Positions 23,601 through 36,157 of a stretch of 64,000 bases of DNA are shown piece by piece. The stretch's first letter is position 1. Each line of letters starts with the position of its first letter. Origin of the DNA: Cyanophora paradoxa (Eukaryota > Glaucocystophyceae > Cyanophorales > Cyanophoraceae); contig QPMI01000689.1 of the NCBI GenBank assembly GCA_004431415.1, positions 1 through 64,000 of the forward strand, in the 5' to 3' direction. The notes under the pieces are model-generated. The model was not told the origin of the DNA and did not search any database. It worked only from the letters and a program-made list of their open reading frames with translations. The translations under genes and the position numbers were made by a program.

Positions 23601-26600
23601 GTCAGGCGGGGCGCGCGGCGCGCTATTTATCGCAGTCTATAGTTGTTACCTCCTCGGGCTTGACGGAGCTCTTGGAGGACTGGAGGGGGACCCAGCCCTT
23701 GAAGGTCTCGCCCACGTACAGCGAACTCAAGGGAAGCCGCGCCTGAGCTCAGATCAGAAAGAGGCGGGGAGGAGGGGGCGGGGAGGGGGGGAGGAAGGGG
23801 GGGGGGGGGGGGGCCGGGGACGCGGACCTCGCCCATGTAGTCGTTCGTACCCCAGCGGTCCCAGTCCCATACCTGAGGAAGTGGACGAGCTCAGCGGGGG
23901 GAAAGCTTCAGCGGGGGTACAGGGTACAGGGCGCGCGCCTCGACGAGCAGCTGGTCCGAGGGGTCCACCATCGTGTACTCGGGCACGGAGAAGTTCCATT
24001 TCTGCCCCGAAACCTGTAAGCCGGGGGAAAGAAGGGAGAAGAAGGCGGAAGGGACGGGTACGGGGTTCAGGTCCTCCATGATCTTCTCGCTCTTTCCGAG
24101 CTGCACGACGTTGTTGTTCACGATCTGTCGGGAGGGGTACCCGTCGAAAACGGCGGCAGGGGGGGGGGGGAGAAAGGGGCGGGCCTTGACGACGACGAAG
24201 GGGTCGGACTTGCCGTTGGAGTCCTTGGCCGGGAGCCGCTCGCCCTCGACGATCACGAAGCTGAACTTGTCGCCGGTCATCGCCGCGCTGCGGGGCCCGC
24301 CGCCGCCCGGCGCCGACTCGAGGCCGCCCTCCGTGTCGATGCGGAACTGGGAGGGGGAGCTGTGCAGCCGCTCGGGCGGCTCGATGCTGAGGCGGAGGCG
24401 GCTGTTCTTGATCTCCTCGGGCTTGCAGTCCTTGGGGCGCGTCGTCTTGAGGGGCACCCAGCCCGCCAGCGGCTTGTTCGCCCGCAGCTTCCCCAGCGGC
24501 ACCTCGATCTGCGCGCGCCCGCGCACGCGCCACGAATCTCATCCGCGCGATCCTTCAAGTTTTCGATGAGCCGCGCACCTCGCCCATGTAGTCATTGCCG
24601 CCGAAGCGGTCCCAGTCCCACACCTCGATCACCATCGTGTCCATCGGGTCGCCGACCTGCGGCCCCGCGCCCCCTCAGGGAACCATCTCCAAGGGAGGCT
24701 CAGGGTCTTCGGCGGGGCCCACCTCGACGTCGACCTTGTAGTTCCACGCGGGGTTCAGCGTCTTCTCGATCGTCTCGCTCTTCCCGACCTGCTTGCCGCC
24801 CACCTGCTCTACATGTTAGAATGGAAAGTGAAAGTGGAGAGTGTGGGAAGGCGAGCGAGTGCCTTGATGGTGACGAAGGGGTCGGACTTGCCGTTCGAGT
24901 CCTTGGCCGGCAGGTCCCGCCCCTCGATGATCTGCACCTGCACGCGGTCGCCCTTGACCAGCGGCGGCTGGCTCTTGTCCTGCGCGTTTCTAAGGCGTCA
25001 GCTTCTGCTTCGGGGCCAGCTTCGGCGCCAGCTTCGGCCGGCCGGCACCTTGGAGAGCTTGTCGAGGTCGAGGAGCTCGTAGGAGGGGCCGCCCAAGAGG
25101 GAGCGCGCCGAGGCGGACGGGTGCAGGGTCGCCTGCGAGGGCCGCCGCGACCCCAGGCCCCCCGCCTGCCCGCGCCGCGCCGCGCCGCTCAGGAGAGCCT
25201 AGCACCGCATAGCGGGGCGGGCGGACCGCGGCGAGGGTGCGCTCGACCTCGATCTCGAGGACGAGCTTCGGGTTACAGCGCCTGATGTCCTCGTCCGTGA
25301 CCTGAGGGGGCGGGGCGGAGGAGCTCGCACCGCGCCCCGTGCTGGCCGGCCGGCCGGCTGGCGGCGAGGGGAGGCGCACGTCGGCGGGGCTCGTGGTGTC
25401 GAGGGGCCACGCAGCCTTGAACTTGACCCCGGCCCGCAGGTTCGCGACCGGCACGTTCACCTGAGCGCCCGGCTTAGAGGTGGGGGGGGGGAGGAAGGGC
25501 TGGGGTACAGCAGGCGGCGCGCCTGGCCCATGTACTTGTGCTTCGAGAAGCGGTTCCAGTCGTACACGGTAAGCGTGAAGTAGTTCTCCGGGTCCGGGGC
25601 CGCCCCCTGCACCGCGAAGTCCGGTACCCGGAACGGCGGGTTCCACACCTGCGTAAAAAAAAGAGAAAGATCAGATCAGATCGGATCAGGTGAGGCCAGA
25701 GACAGGGGCACCGGGTCGAGGGTCTCCTTCGCCGTCTCGCTCTTGCCGAGCTCCTTCCCCCCGTACTGAGGCGAGGAGAGTCAGACGAGCCGAGGGCGGC
25801 GGGGCGGGGCAGGCGGCCGAGAGGTCGCCGGCCGCGGACCGTGACGACGACGTAGGGGTCGGACTTTCCGTTGGAGTCCTTGGAGACCATGTTGCGTCCC
25901 TCGTGGAGCCACACCCGCACCTGGGCGGGGAGGGGGGGGGAGGGGGGGGCAGGAATCAGGCTCACGTGAGCGAGGGGGGGCGGCGGCGGCGGAGGGCGAG
26001 CGCGGCGCTATGTCGTGCGCGTCCTCGAGGGCTCTAGCATGTGGGAGGCGGAGAGGGGGGTACACGCGGAGCGGACCTTGTCCCCGGCTTCCGGCAGCCC
26101 GATCCCCTCCTGCGGGGCCTGCGGGCGGCCGAAGGGGTCCAGGTTGTACGTCGAGCTGCCCCGCCGCAGGCCCGGCTACGGCCCGCTCAGAGAGAGAAAG
26201 CCCAGATAGCGGGGGGAAAGCGGGGCGGGTACCGATTGGCCGTGGAGGGAGCCGCCGCCAGAGGGCCCCTCCCCGCGGGCCTCCTCGCCCTCGAGGCGGA
26301 CCGTGAGCGTCGAGCCGGCCTGCCAGCTCAGGTCAGATCAGATCAGATCGCCTCAGCTGAGCGCCCGCCTCAGACCGCGCACCGACTGGAGCTCGTCGGG
26401 CTTGACGTCGGCCGGCTTGGTCGTCGTCACGGGCAGCTTGAGCGTGTTCGCCGCCCCGATGTACGCCTGCTTCAGCTGCACCTCCACCTGCGAACGAAGG
26501 GGGGTCGGTACCCGACCCGCGCGATCCAGTGCCCTCCCCTGGACTGCGCACCTCGCCCATGTAGTCGTTGCCGCCGAAGCGGTCCCAGTCGTAGATCTGC

Positions 26601-29600
26601 GGGGGTGGCCGCGGGCGCCGCGTGAGACGGCGGCCGGCCGGCGACCGGGGCGCAGGGTACGCGCCACGAGGGTGACGGTCTCGTTCTCGTCCGCCAGCGA
26701 CTCGATCACGACGCGGTGGTTCCAGATCTAATTTGCGGCGCGGCGTGAGTCACGCCGCGGAGGGCTCGCGCGGGGCGGCGGGGCGGCGGGGCGGGGCGGG
26801 GCGGGGCGAGGCCGACCGGGTTCAACGTTTCCTTCTTCACCTCGGTTTTGGCGAGGTCCTTCCCGGCGTGCCTGAAGATGACGAACGGGTCGGACTTGCC
26901 GTTCGAGTCCCGCGCGATCAGGCGGTCCCCCTGTGGCGCGGGGGCGTCAAGGACGAAGAGGGGGGGGGATCGAAGGGGGGTACCTGGACGAGGGTGAGGT
27001 AGACCTTGTCGCCGCGGTGGGCGTAGCGGCTGCCGGGGGGCGGCCCGGGCGGGGCGGTGCCCTGCGAGGCGGAGACGACGGGGGCCCCCAAGCGCGCGTC
27101 GATGACACCTGAGGCGGCGCTCGCCAGCGGCTCCTCGGTGATCACGACCTGGGAGAGAGGCGTGAGGGGCGAGGGGCGAGCGGATAAAGCAAAGCAAAGC
27201 AAAGCAAAGCGAGGAGAGATAGTCTAAGGTGGCTTAGTCGAAGTCTAAGAGATAGACTCTTATCAGCTACGTGTTCTAGACTCTCCGAGTGGAGAAAGCA
27301 ATGCAAAGCAAAGCGAGCGAGAAGGCGAAGAAAGCACCTGCGGGGCGCGCTGCGTGACGGCGGCGGCCTGCTCGCAGGAGAAGCGCAGCTTGAGGCGGCT
27401 CTTGTTCTGCGCGGGTGGGCGGCCCCCGGCCCGGTCAGCGCGGCAGCTGGCTGCGAAGGAATGAAGCCTTCGCGAGCCTTGGCGAGGTCGGAGGAGGAGA
27501 GCTTTGACTCCAGAGTGGTCTTGAGGGGGTACGTCCCCTCGTGGTCCCCGCCCGCCTTCAGCTCCCGGATCGGCACGTCCACCTGCGAGGGGGGCGCGCT
27601 AAGGCAGGCAGAGGGGCCCGACCCGGCCCGCCCCGCCCCGCACGGACCTCGCCAAGGTACTTGTGCGACTGGATCCGGTTCCAGTCGAACACCTGGGGGC
27701 GGAGGTGGACGGATCGGTCAGAGGGGCGCGCGCGGGCCAGAGGCGCGGCGGGGCGGGGCGGGGGAAGGGCAGGGCACCGAGAAGTTGATCATGTCGACCC
27801 CGCCCTTGACCTCGATGGCCTCGGGCAGGCGCCAGTTCCATTTCTGCGGGCGGAAGGGCGTCGGCGGGCGCGTTTCCCTCGGCCTGCCTGGCGCCCCCGG
27901 CGCCCCCCGCGCACCGGCTCCAGGGTTTCCTTCTCGACGGGCGTCTCCCCCAGCTTCTTGCCGTTGTACTGCACGCGGCGCGGGCGCGGCGCGGCTCGGC
28001 TGGGGCGTGGGCGGAGGGGCGCCCCGGCCCGGCCCGGCGCACCTTGACGACGACGAAGGGGTCGGAGAGGCCGTTCGAGTCGGCCGAGACGAGGCCGATC
28101 GCCGTCAGAACCTGAGGAGGAGGAGGGGGGGGGGGGGGGGGGGGGGGAGGGAAGAGGAGGAGGGCCCCGCGTCAGGCGCGGCGGGGCGCGCGGGGCGAGG
28201 CGAGGGGCGCGAGGTGTGTGTACCTCGACGTGGACCTTGTCGCCGGGCTGGGGCGCCGTCGACATCCCCAGGGACGCCGACGAGGCGACCGGCCGCATCG
28301 CCCTGCACGCACGCACGCCGCGTTCGCCCGGCAGGAGTGGGGGCAGGGGGGAGGGACTCGGCGGGGGGTACCGTGCGGTCATGGCGCGCTGGAGCTCGCC
28401 GGCAGTCGGGAGCTCCGTGTCGAACTGCGGGGCGGGGCGGGGCGGGGCGGGGCGGCGTCGGACGCTTAGCTCGCTCGCCGGCGAGCTTGTTTGGCGGGGT
28501 GCAGGCGGGCGCGCCTTCAGGACGAGCTTGCTTCCGGCCGAGTCGAGGTCTCCCGGGCTGACCTCCTTCGGCCGCGTGGAGACCAGCGGGAACGAAGCCT
28601 CCGTCCCCTGCCCCCGCCAGCCGGGCATCGGCCGAGGCTCCTTCGATGAGGGGCGGAGGAACGGGGAGGAACGCTCGCCTGCATGCCGGCGTAGAGGTGA
28701 TCCGCTATGGAAACGTTCGCCTCGCCCAGGTACTGGTGTGACTGGATCCGGTTCCAGTCGAATATCTGAGGGCGCGGGCCGGTGCGGGGGAGGGGAGCGG
28801 GGGGAGTACAGGTGAGCCGCCCGCCCGCCCGCCGGCAGCGTACCCCCCGCGCACCGTGAGGTTGATCGAATCGTGGCCCTCAAGCACGGTGATCTCGTAC
28901 GCCTGGTTGAACTCCTGCGGCGAAAGCGGTTCGATTACGTTGCTCATTGGACGGAGGCGCCGCCCGCTCGGGGCGCCACGACGCCGCCCCCGCCTGCGGA
29001 AGGCGCACCGGGTCCAACGTCTCCTTCTTCACTTCCGTCTTGCCGACCTCCTTCCCCGCGTACTGCGCGAGCGAACAAGCGAGCCGTGAGAGAGGGGAGG
29101 AGGGAGGAGGCCCGGCCCGGCCCGGCTCGACGGGGCGAGGACCTTGACGACGACGTAGGGGTCAGAGGTGCCGCCGCGGTCCTTGGCTAGCAGGCTGACG
29201 CCCTTCAGGATGGAGACCTTGACCCGGTCGCCGTTCTTGAGCGGCACGCGCGCCGGGCCCGCCGCCGGCTGCCCCAGCGCGCGCTCGCTCCCCGTCCGCC
29301 TCACCGCGTCCGCGTCCGCGTAGTCCCTCTCCTGCGCGCTTGGTGAGCGGGGCGGGGCCGGCGCGGGCCGGGCCGGGTGGGTGGGCGCGCCTGCCGCCTG
29401 CCGAGGTCGGCCGTCGACCGGGCCCGTTCCTGCGCACGCTGCCGTCGGCGGGGAGCGCGCGGCGGGGCGCCCGCCCCCCGCCCGGTTCTTACGTGAAGGG
29501 ATCCCGAGCGCTGCATCTGCGCGGGCGGTCGGCAGGGCGGCGCGCCGCGCGGCTAGAGGGAGGGAGGGGATACCGGATCGTCGGGGTCGTAGGGGTACGC

Positions 29601-30199
29601 GGGTTCGTCGTCGTCATACTGCGGTCGCGTGAGCGGCGTGCGGGGCGGGGGCGGGGGCGGTGGCGGGGGAAGAGGCGGCGCGGGGCGCGCCGAAATGGAT
29701 ATGCCGCGCTGCCGGCCGAAGTTGTGCGGCACGTTCTCCTGATCGAACGAGCGGACGCCTCGCCCGTCATCGCCGCGGTCGTCCTGCGGCGCGGCGCGGC
29801 GCGGCTCGACTCGGCGGCGCTTCAGAGGGCCGGCGGGCAGCTCCCCAGGCGCACCAGCGTCGCGTCGAATCGCACGTAACCGTATCGCGCGCCGCCCTCC
29901 AGTGGTATCGTGACATCGCGGTGCTCCTTGTTTATCGGCAGGAGCTCGCTCAGGCGCAGCACGCACTCGCCCAGCACCGCGGTCCGCTCGGTCGGCCTGT
30001 CTCCAGGCCTTCCCTGGCCCAGAACCACATCGCACACGGTGATGGCCAGCTGCTCTTTGTCCGGTTCCAACGCCGGGCTGCAGGGCGTCAGGGGAGTCCC
30101 CAGCGGCTCGCAAGGGTCGCTCACAGAACAATCCGCTCGGGCCAACGCGGGTTTCGCAGGTCGCCGCTGACCTCTCTGGTCTGCCGCTCTGCATTGCCA
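14663..30199 (-). CDS. Giant multi-C2-domain protein with coiled-coil tail
   Basis: About 40 or more exons over 15.5 kb. C2 Ca2+-loop signatures recur: DRGGTSDPYVVVK (29.17 kb), NGLSDPFVVVK (28.05), RDSNGKSDPFVIF (26.9), KDSNGKSDPYVVV (25.87), KDSNGKSDPFVTIK (24.88), KDSNGKSDPFVVVK (24.2), GGTSDPYAIVRWG (23.4), KDSNGKSDPFVIVK (22.58), DINGKSDPYCVLTFG (21.8), SRSSDPYCVLK (21.02) and IGSIDPFLAVRLG (19.95), plus divergent domains at 29.9, 20.6, 19-18 and 17.7 kb. Each ends with a WDRF..NDYMGE-type strand. Below 17.5 kb the protein turns into heptad-rich coiled coil (LKKRLRALERG, FLKKRLNAEAEELTKL, YERLVSDIRLRKSRV) and a Pro/Tyr/Ser tail ending YRTASR. Tandem C2 domains suggest Ca2+/phospholipid-dependent membrane tethering or fusion, as in ferlins, extended synaptotagmins and MCTPs, but no C-terminal membrane anchor was found. 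One gene or two (break near 17.5 kb) cannot be decided by eye. The start is uncertain. Confidence 0.7.
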
Positions 30200-30641
30200 A
30201 TCCTGAAGAGAATGTTTCGGCCCAGAACTGCTCGTACTCACGCCGTTAGCTACGGTTAGCTATCTTGGTTGGCGGCGGGCTGGCGCAAGCTGACGCACTC
30301 TCGCCGGCCCTCGGAACCTCCAGATCTAAGCAATGTATGTCTGCGCAAGTGTAAGGGAATGCCGCGGGGCGCGCCGGAGCCGTCAGAACGGCCCTCAGTT
30401 CAAAAAAGGGGAGCGCACTGGATAGGTACAGGGCCGGCGGCGGTCGCTTCGGCTCCTCTGGTGGTGTAACCGGCCTAGCCGAGGCCGGCCTCGGGCTGGA
30501 CACATCCTCCTTCGGCTTCGATGAGCCGCAGGGCCAGCGCATCGCTGAATGGGGGTAGAGTCCACTTCGTTCGCAAAGGTTGCCCAAGCGAGGCCGGCGA
30601 CGCACGAGTCTGCACGGGCGCGGCGGACGCTTCTTTGTCAT
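30200..30641. promoter_or_regulatory. Divergent promoter region
   Basis: About 440 bp between the 5' ends of the multi-C2 gene (minus) and the nucleotidyltransferase (plus). A GTGAGT at 30,241-30,236 read on the minus strand may be the 5' splice site of a leader exon of the C2 gene. No TATA box is obvious. Confidence 0.4.
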
Positions 30642-33626
30642 ATGGACGCTTCGCCGGCGCCGGACGTCGCGCCAGCGGCGCCCGCTGCCACCGGCCAGAA
30701 AGCGGACGGCGCGGCGGCGAAGGCGAAGAAGCCCCCGCCGAAGGAGGCACCGCTGGCGCTTCCGGCATGGCTGCTCTCTGTGAGTCCGCCGCGTACGTGA
30801 ATGTCCTCTCGCGTCTGCAACGGCGGCCGCAGCTCGAGCTCAAGGAGGAGAACCTGGGCCGGATCTACGACGGGCTGCGCCTGCGGGGCGACCACCTCGC
30901 CAGGCTCTGGGATCTCTACCAGTGCGTCCCCCCGTTCGAATTCCCGGCGGCCGCCGGCCTCGCTGACCGCCGGACGAACGCGCAGGCGGCTCGAGCGTGC
31001 GGCGCAGCGGGCCTTCGGAGCGCGGCTGGAAGGCTGCTTCCCGATGGGGAGCGCCGCGAACGGCTTCGGGACGCTGCAGAGCGACCTGGACTGCTGCGTC
31101 GTCGTCGCGACGGACCGCAGCTTCCTCGTCAGCAAAGCGCTGCAGCGCCTCGCGGGCGCCTGCGAGGACGAAGGCCTCGAAGTCGAAGAGGTCGTTTCCG
31201 GCGCCAGGCGCGGCCCGCGCCGCCCCGCCCCAACCCGCTGCCACCGCCCCGCTCCGCGCCGCCGCTGACGCCGCCCGACCGCCCGATAGAGTGCCCATCG
31301 TGAAACTGATCCTGCCGGGCGACGGCGACGGCGGCCGCCCCGCCGTCCGCGGAGACGTCAACATCAACTCGAGCCTGGGCGCCCACAACACGCTCCTCCT
31401 CCAGGCGCCCCCGCCCCACGCCACAAATTTGATCCGCGGGCGCTGAGGAGGGCGCGCAGGCGTACGCCGCGTGCGACGCGCGGCTGCCGGCGCTGGGCGC
31501 CATCGTCAAAGTCTGGGCCAAGGCTCGCGGCATCTGCTCCGCCAGGGACCACCACCTCTCTCCCTACGGGTCCGACCCCGCCTCTTCCGCCCCGTCCGGT
31601 GGTGCCCGGCCGAGCCGCCCCGCCCGCAGCTTCCTGCTCCTGCTCGTGTCCTTCCTGCAGGCGAGGCAGGCCCTGCCCAAGCTGCAGAGCCCCGAGGCCG
31701 TCCGGAGCTTCCAGAGCCCCCACGTGTACGCCCACGGGTACAACTGCACCTTCTCCCGCGAGGTTCCCCCCCCCGCTTTCCCCCCCCCCCTCTCCCCTTT
31801 TACCGGGAATCACCGCGGCGCAGATGGTGGGGGCGTGGCTCACCCACAGGGGACCCGAAGTGGACGGGTACACCGGTGTGGCCCTCCTGCAGGCGAGTCG
31901 CCAGGAGTCCCGCCCCATTCCCCCCGCCCGCCCCGCACCAGACCTTCATTTTCTCCGCAGGAGTTCTTTGCGTGCTACTCGGGGCAGGGCCCTTTCAGCT
32001 ACACGAAGGCACGTGTACTCCCCCCCCCCCAAGGCGGCTCTCACGTACCCCGGCAGCACTTCGCGAGCGTGCGGCTCGGCGGCTTCTTTGAGAAGAGCCG
32101 ATTCGCGCCGAACCGGTACCCCAGCTGGCGCCTCGCCGTCCCGGACCCCTTCGAGGTACCCCCCCCCCCCCCGCCCCAACCCCTCCTCCCCCTCACCCTC
32201 CCCCCCGCAGGTGGACGTGGACGTGGGGCGGACGCTGGAGAAGGAGACGCAGGGCCGCCTGCAGAAGGAGATGGCGCGGGCGGCGCGCCTGCTCGCCCAG
32301 CCCGACGGCTGCCCCCTCGCCGACCTCCTCGGCCTTCCCCGCCCCTCGCTGGAGAATGCTGCCGACGCCCCCGGCCCCGCCCCGGCCGCCGTCCCCGGCC
32401 CCGGCTCCAGCCCCAGCCCGGCGCAGCCTTTGCCTCTGGCTCAGGGGGAAACCACGGGTCTCGGGATCCTCCTCGGCGGCTTCGCCGCACGCGCCGTCTT
32501 CACCAGCGTCGGCCCCGCCCCCGCACCCCCGTCCGACCTGGCCCAGGCCCCGGCCCCGGCCCCGCTCTTCCCCCCCACCTTCACGTGGCCGCCCCTCGGC
32601 GGCGGAACCCCCGGACCCGCCCCGGGTCCTCCCCCTCTCGCCGGGCCCGCCCTTAACCCCTCCCCGGGTCCCGCCCCCCTCGCCGGGGCCGCCCCGGCTC
32701 CTCCCCCCCTCGGCGGGGCCGCCCCCCGTCCCGTTCCACACGTACCCGTGGCTGCCCCTGCACCCGTACCCCTCGTCCCGGCCCCTGGGCCCGTACCCCG
32801 CGTCCTGGCTCCCGACCCAGCACCCCGCGTGCCGGCCCCCGGGCCTGTACCCCGCGTGCCGGCGCGGCCCGGCGGCCCGCTCGACCTCACGAGGGAAGAC
32901 TGGCCGGCGCTCGGCGCCCCAGCGGCCAAGCCCGCGGCCAAGCCCGCCGCAAAGGCGAAGGGGCACTCCGCTCCCCCCAAGCCTCCGCCAGCCCCGTCGG
33001 TACCACCCGCGTACCCCGCGGGCCCGGCGCCCCCGCCGCTCGCCGGCCACTTCGCGCCGCCGCAAGCGTTCTCGGGCGCTCCCGGCCCGTCGATCCTCGG
33101 AGACCCCTCGGCCCCCCTTCACTTCGCGTACTCCCCGTCCTCCTCCCCCCCCTCTGGCCCCGCGCCCGCCAGCTTCGAGCACCCGCCCCCGGCGTTCCGC
33201 CTGCCCGCCCCCTACACAGTCCCCAGCAACTACACCCCCGGCCCTTCCCCCTCGCTTCCCCCGGGCTTCGCGGCCCCGCCCGGCCCGGACCCCCGCTACG
33301 CGCCTGGGCGCTACGCGCCGCCCCCCCAGGCCCCCGTGTCCGCCCACGCCTACGCCCTTCCCTTCCCGAACCCCCCGCAGCCCTCCCAGCAGCAGCAGAT
33401 GGGCTTGGGATTCCAGGCGCCCCCGGGCTACCCCTCCGGACCCTTCGCCTCATCCCCTTATAATTACTACGCCTTCTCGCCCGCTGGCGTTCCCCCCCAC
33501 ATGCACGGCCACCCTATCGCTTTCTCCGACCCCAGTCCGCTGGGCGGCCCAAGTCCCGGCCCGCTGCATCCGCAGGGGGCAGCGTTCGCGTACCAGGGGG
33601 GCTTGCTCCCCCCGCCGTCCCTCTAG
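30642..33626 (+). CDS. Terminal nucleotidyltransferase (poly(A)/poly(U) polymerase-like)
   Basis: Start MDASPAPDVAPAAPA at 30642. Spliced exons give LELKEENLGRIYDGL, then LEGCFPMGSAANGFGTL and QSDLDCCVVV: the GS..DLD catalytic motif with two metal-binding Asp. VPIVKLILPGD follows, and then RGDVNINSSLGAHNTLLL, which holds the third Asp. The PAP-associated part follows: LGAIVKVWAKARGI, HLSPYGFLLLLVSFLQ, AWLTHRGPEVDGY, EFFACYSGQGPFSY and FFEKSRFAPNRYPSWRLAV. The last kilobase encodes a Pro/Ala/Tyr/Gln-rich low-complexity tail with no introns, stop at 33624-33626. Enzymes of this group (TENT/Cid1/URT1) add A or U to RNA 3' ends. Nucleotide choice cannot be read here. Introns include a GC-AG one near 31,207 and several starting GTACCCC or GTTCCCC. 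A partial copy lies at 1.3-1.9 kb. Confidence 0.85.
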
Positions 33627-34759
33627 CGTAGTAGATCGGAGATCGGAGATCTGTATTCACAGAACGGCCGCCGGCTGGTACTAGGTCTTCGACTCGCGCT
33701 CGCCCCCCGCTCGTCTCAGGATGTGCAAGGTGGGGTCTAAATAATAGAGACAGCATCCAGATCTGAGTCTGCAGCCAAAGCTCGCAAAACCAGCGCGAAA
33801 TGGAAATTAAAGGCCACACAGAACAGATTAAAAATTTAAAGCCCGGCGCGCCGCGCCTAAGCACAGTCTGGCGAGCCGCGCCGCCGCCCGCCGTGCCTCC
33901 GCCCCGCCCCGCCCGTCGAGCTGTGGTCATGGGTACCTCAAAAAGACTTTCGGTGACGGAAGAAAGTCCGGCTTGCGAACTGGCCGGCTTAGACAGCGTG
34001 ACAGACCGTCGGACAATCCGACGGGTAACAATTGCAAGGGGGGGAAGCAGCTGACCCCCCCTTGCAACATCGATGCTGCCTTTAATTATTGATTAAGCTC
34101 GTCGGGGCCGGGAGGGTGAGGTGGGGGAGAGGGGGGGGGGGGAGGGGGGGGAGAGGGGGGGGGCGGGAGGGGGCGGGGGGGGGCGCGGCGGTGCGGGCGC
34201 CCAAGTTTTGACCGCCTTCCGTAATCAGAGAACGGGAAACTTAATTAGGAATCTGCGGCATCGCTCAGTAATTTTTTTTTGGAGGGAAACTTGGAATGCA
34301 ATTTTTAGCATTCCGTTTGCAACGTTAACGCTCAGGAATGCAACTTTCGAAGTAGCTATAGCTATATATAGCCTAAATTACGCTCGTGGCGACATATTTA
34401 TGCACATCATGATATGCACATCATGATATCGATCACATCATGCACATATATATCGATCAAAATATCCACGTGCACGTGCACGTTTTCGCAACCCTGCGCA
34501 TGCCCCCCTAGGTCTTCGCACGTTTTGCACACGATCGCGAAGATGAGGAACTATAAAATATGTATACGTATTTTCGGTATACATAGAACATTGATATCGA
34601 TGTGCCTGGCGGCCTACGTATACGCGCACGCTGCCCTGGCGGCCAGGCTGCATGGGCACGTGCATTTGCGGATTGCGAGAGCGGAGTGTGAAGCTGGCGA
34701 TCCGATGATCGAGCGAGGCCGAGGGGCCGGGCGTCACGGCGTCATGATCGCGGTCGATA
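33627..34759. other. Intergenic; G-rich tract then AT-rich palindromic DNA
   Basis: 34,110-34,195 is a nearly pure G run with scattered A, G-quadruplex prone on the plus strand. Around it composition drops to AT-rich, with short palindromes such as ATCATGATATGCACATCATG at about 34,406 and CACGTGCACGTGCACG at about 34,467. No gene seen. Confidence 0.5.
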
Positions 34760-35800
34760 TCAGGCGTCGGCGAGCTCGAGGGCGGCGGCCTCGCAGTCGG
34801 CGCGGAGCGCCGACTCCGCCGCCTCCACCGCGAGCCCTTCCTCGTCGAACTCGGTGCCCTCGCCGCCTTCGAGGGCCGCCTCGTCCACGGCCGCGACCGC
34901 CTCGTCCAGCAGCTTGAACGGCCAATCCATCCTGCCGAAATTGGCGCCGCGCTCAATTTAAATATCAATGTACATGTCATCATCAGATCTAGACCGACGG
35001 CTCTGGAGAGAGATATATATATCTAAAGCTCGATGCGCACTCCTTTAATCCCTCAGCTTTGCTATCGACGATGTTGAAGCACAGTCCTTTTTTATCATTG
35101 TAGCGATCGTTCCCGTGAACATTTTGCTCCATGAAGGATTTGAAGCCTTTAGCTTCGCATCTGTGACCGTCGAGCGAGAGCGTTATTAGGGAAGTTGCCT
35201 AGGTCAAAGAACAAAAGGATCACTCACATTGTCCTCCAAAACGGACGAGGAAGCCCTGTGCGAAATTGAACAATGTGGATTAAATTCGGGCTCGAAAAGG
35301 AAGGCGCGGCGCTAATTGTTTTATTCGAACGACGCCTGCGCGCACTGTCGGAGACGCTTGAATAAGCGTAACCCTTCTCTCCCTTGCAGTCCGCTTTCTT
35401 GAAGCACACATAGGTATTATTGCCTACCCGCATATATACTCATCGTCAGTACTTGAACGCGCGCGAAAGTCGAATTCGAATTCGATCGGCGCTTGCAAGC
35501 AATTGCATGCCGCAGTCACTGAGTGCACGTGCACGCACCTTTCGACACTTCTATGCCGCCGATGTTGACATAGTCGTAGCACTTATTCTTGAATCGATTG
35601 GATCCGGAGAAGGTAGTGCACTTCTGGTCAACCACCGGCAGCGAATCCGCATCAATCAGCGAGAGGGGCGCCATCGTAACGTTGCCGAATCGGATAGTTA
35701 TCGGAATATCTGTCCGGCGGCGACGCTGCGTCGACGTCGAGTTAGTTCCAGCAGCCCAAGGCCTAGACAACTACAGGCAGCCGTTCAAAACGACCGTCGG
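34760..35800 (-). CDS. Small Cys-containing protein with acidic C-terminus, unknown
   Basis: Minus-strand spliced gene. Exon about 35,720-35,545: TDIPITIRFGNVTMAPLSL, then DQKCTTFSGSNRFKNKCYD and GGIEVSK. Exon about 35,425-35,340: VGNNTYVCFKKADCKGEKGY. Exon about 35,195-35,060: LITLSLDGHRCEAKGFKSF and LCFNIVDSKAEGLK. An intron (GTGCGC...CGGCAG) leads to a last exon, 34930-34760, MDWPFKLLDEAVAAVDEA and then an acidic run ending ELADA. Phases agree across the last junction. The Cys pattern suggests a disulfide-bonded secreted or vesicle protein, but I found no clear signal peptide and the 5' end is not fixed. No family recognised. Confidence 0.45.
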
Positions 35801-36058
35801 ACGTCGACGCACCAATTCTTATAATTACTGACGCTTGCCAAAGTTGTGTTGCCGCAGTGCTACTACAGTTCCGCTGCAGATTCGCTGCGCATAGTTCCGC
35901 TGCAGCTGGGTACGTATACGTAATACGTAAAGCCTAGTATAGCCTACTAGGCTATGCATATATATGTACATGCATGTATACGTATACGTATATACGTATT
36001 TGTAGCTATAACCTATAGCTAGTTCTGTACGTGGCTATAGGCGCCGCCGCGCCGGCCC

Positions 36059-36157
36059 TTAGTTATTTTGCTCTTTTGTCTCTATGCCCCCTGGGCAGCC
36101 CCCGCAGTGCTGGTGTCTAGAGACTGTGGGCCTGTGGCCGGTAATTCACCAAAAACA
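36059..36157 (+). repeat. Direct repeat, left copy
   Basis: About 95 bp starting TTAGTTATTTTGCTCTTTTG and containing GCCCCCGCAGTGCTGGTGTC and GGCCGGTAATTCACC. A second direct copy lies at 37,084 and a partial inverted copy at 37,392. The pair brackets about 930 bp, like long terminal repeats or a duplicated insertion site. Confidence 0.75.

Noticed and set aside
31599-33626. Single 675-aa protein read straight through
   Set aside because: This frame runs through several introns of the nucleotidyltransferase gene; only the last part is the real C-terminal exon.
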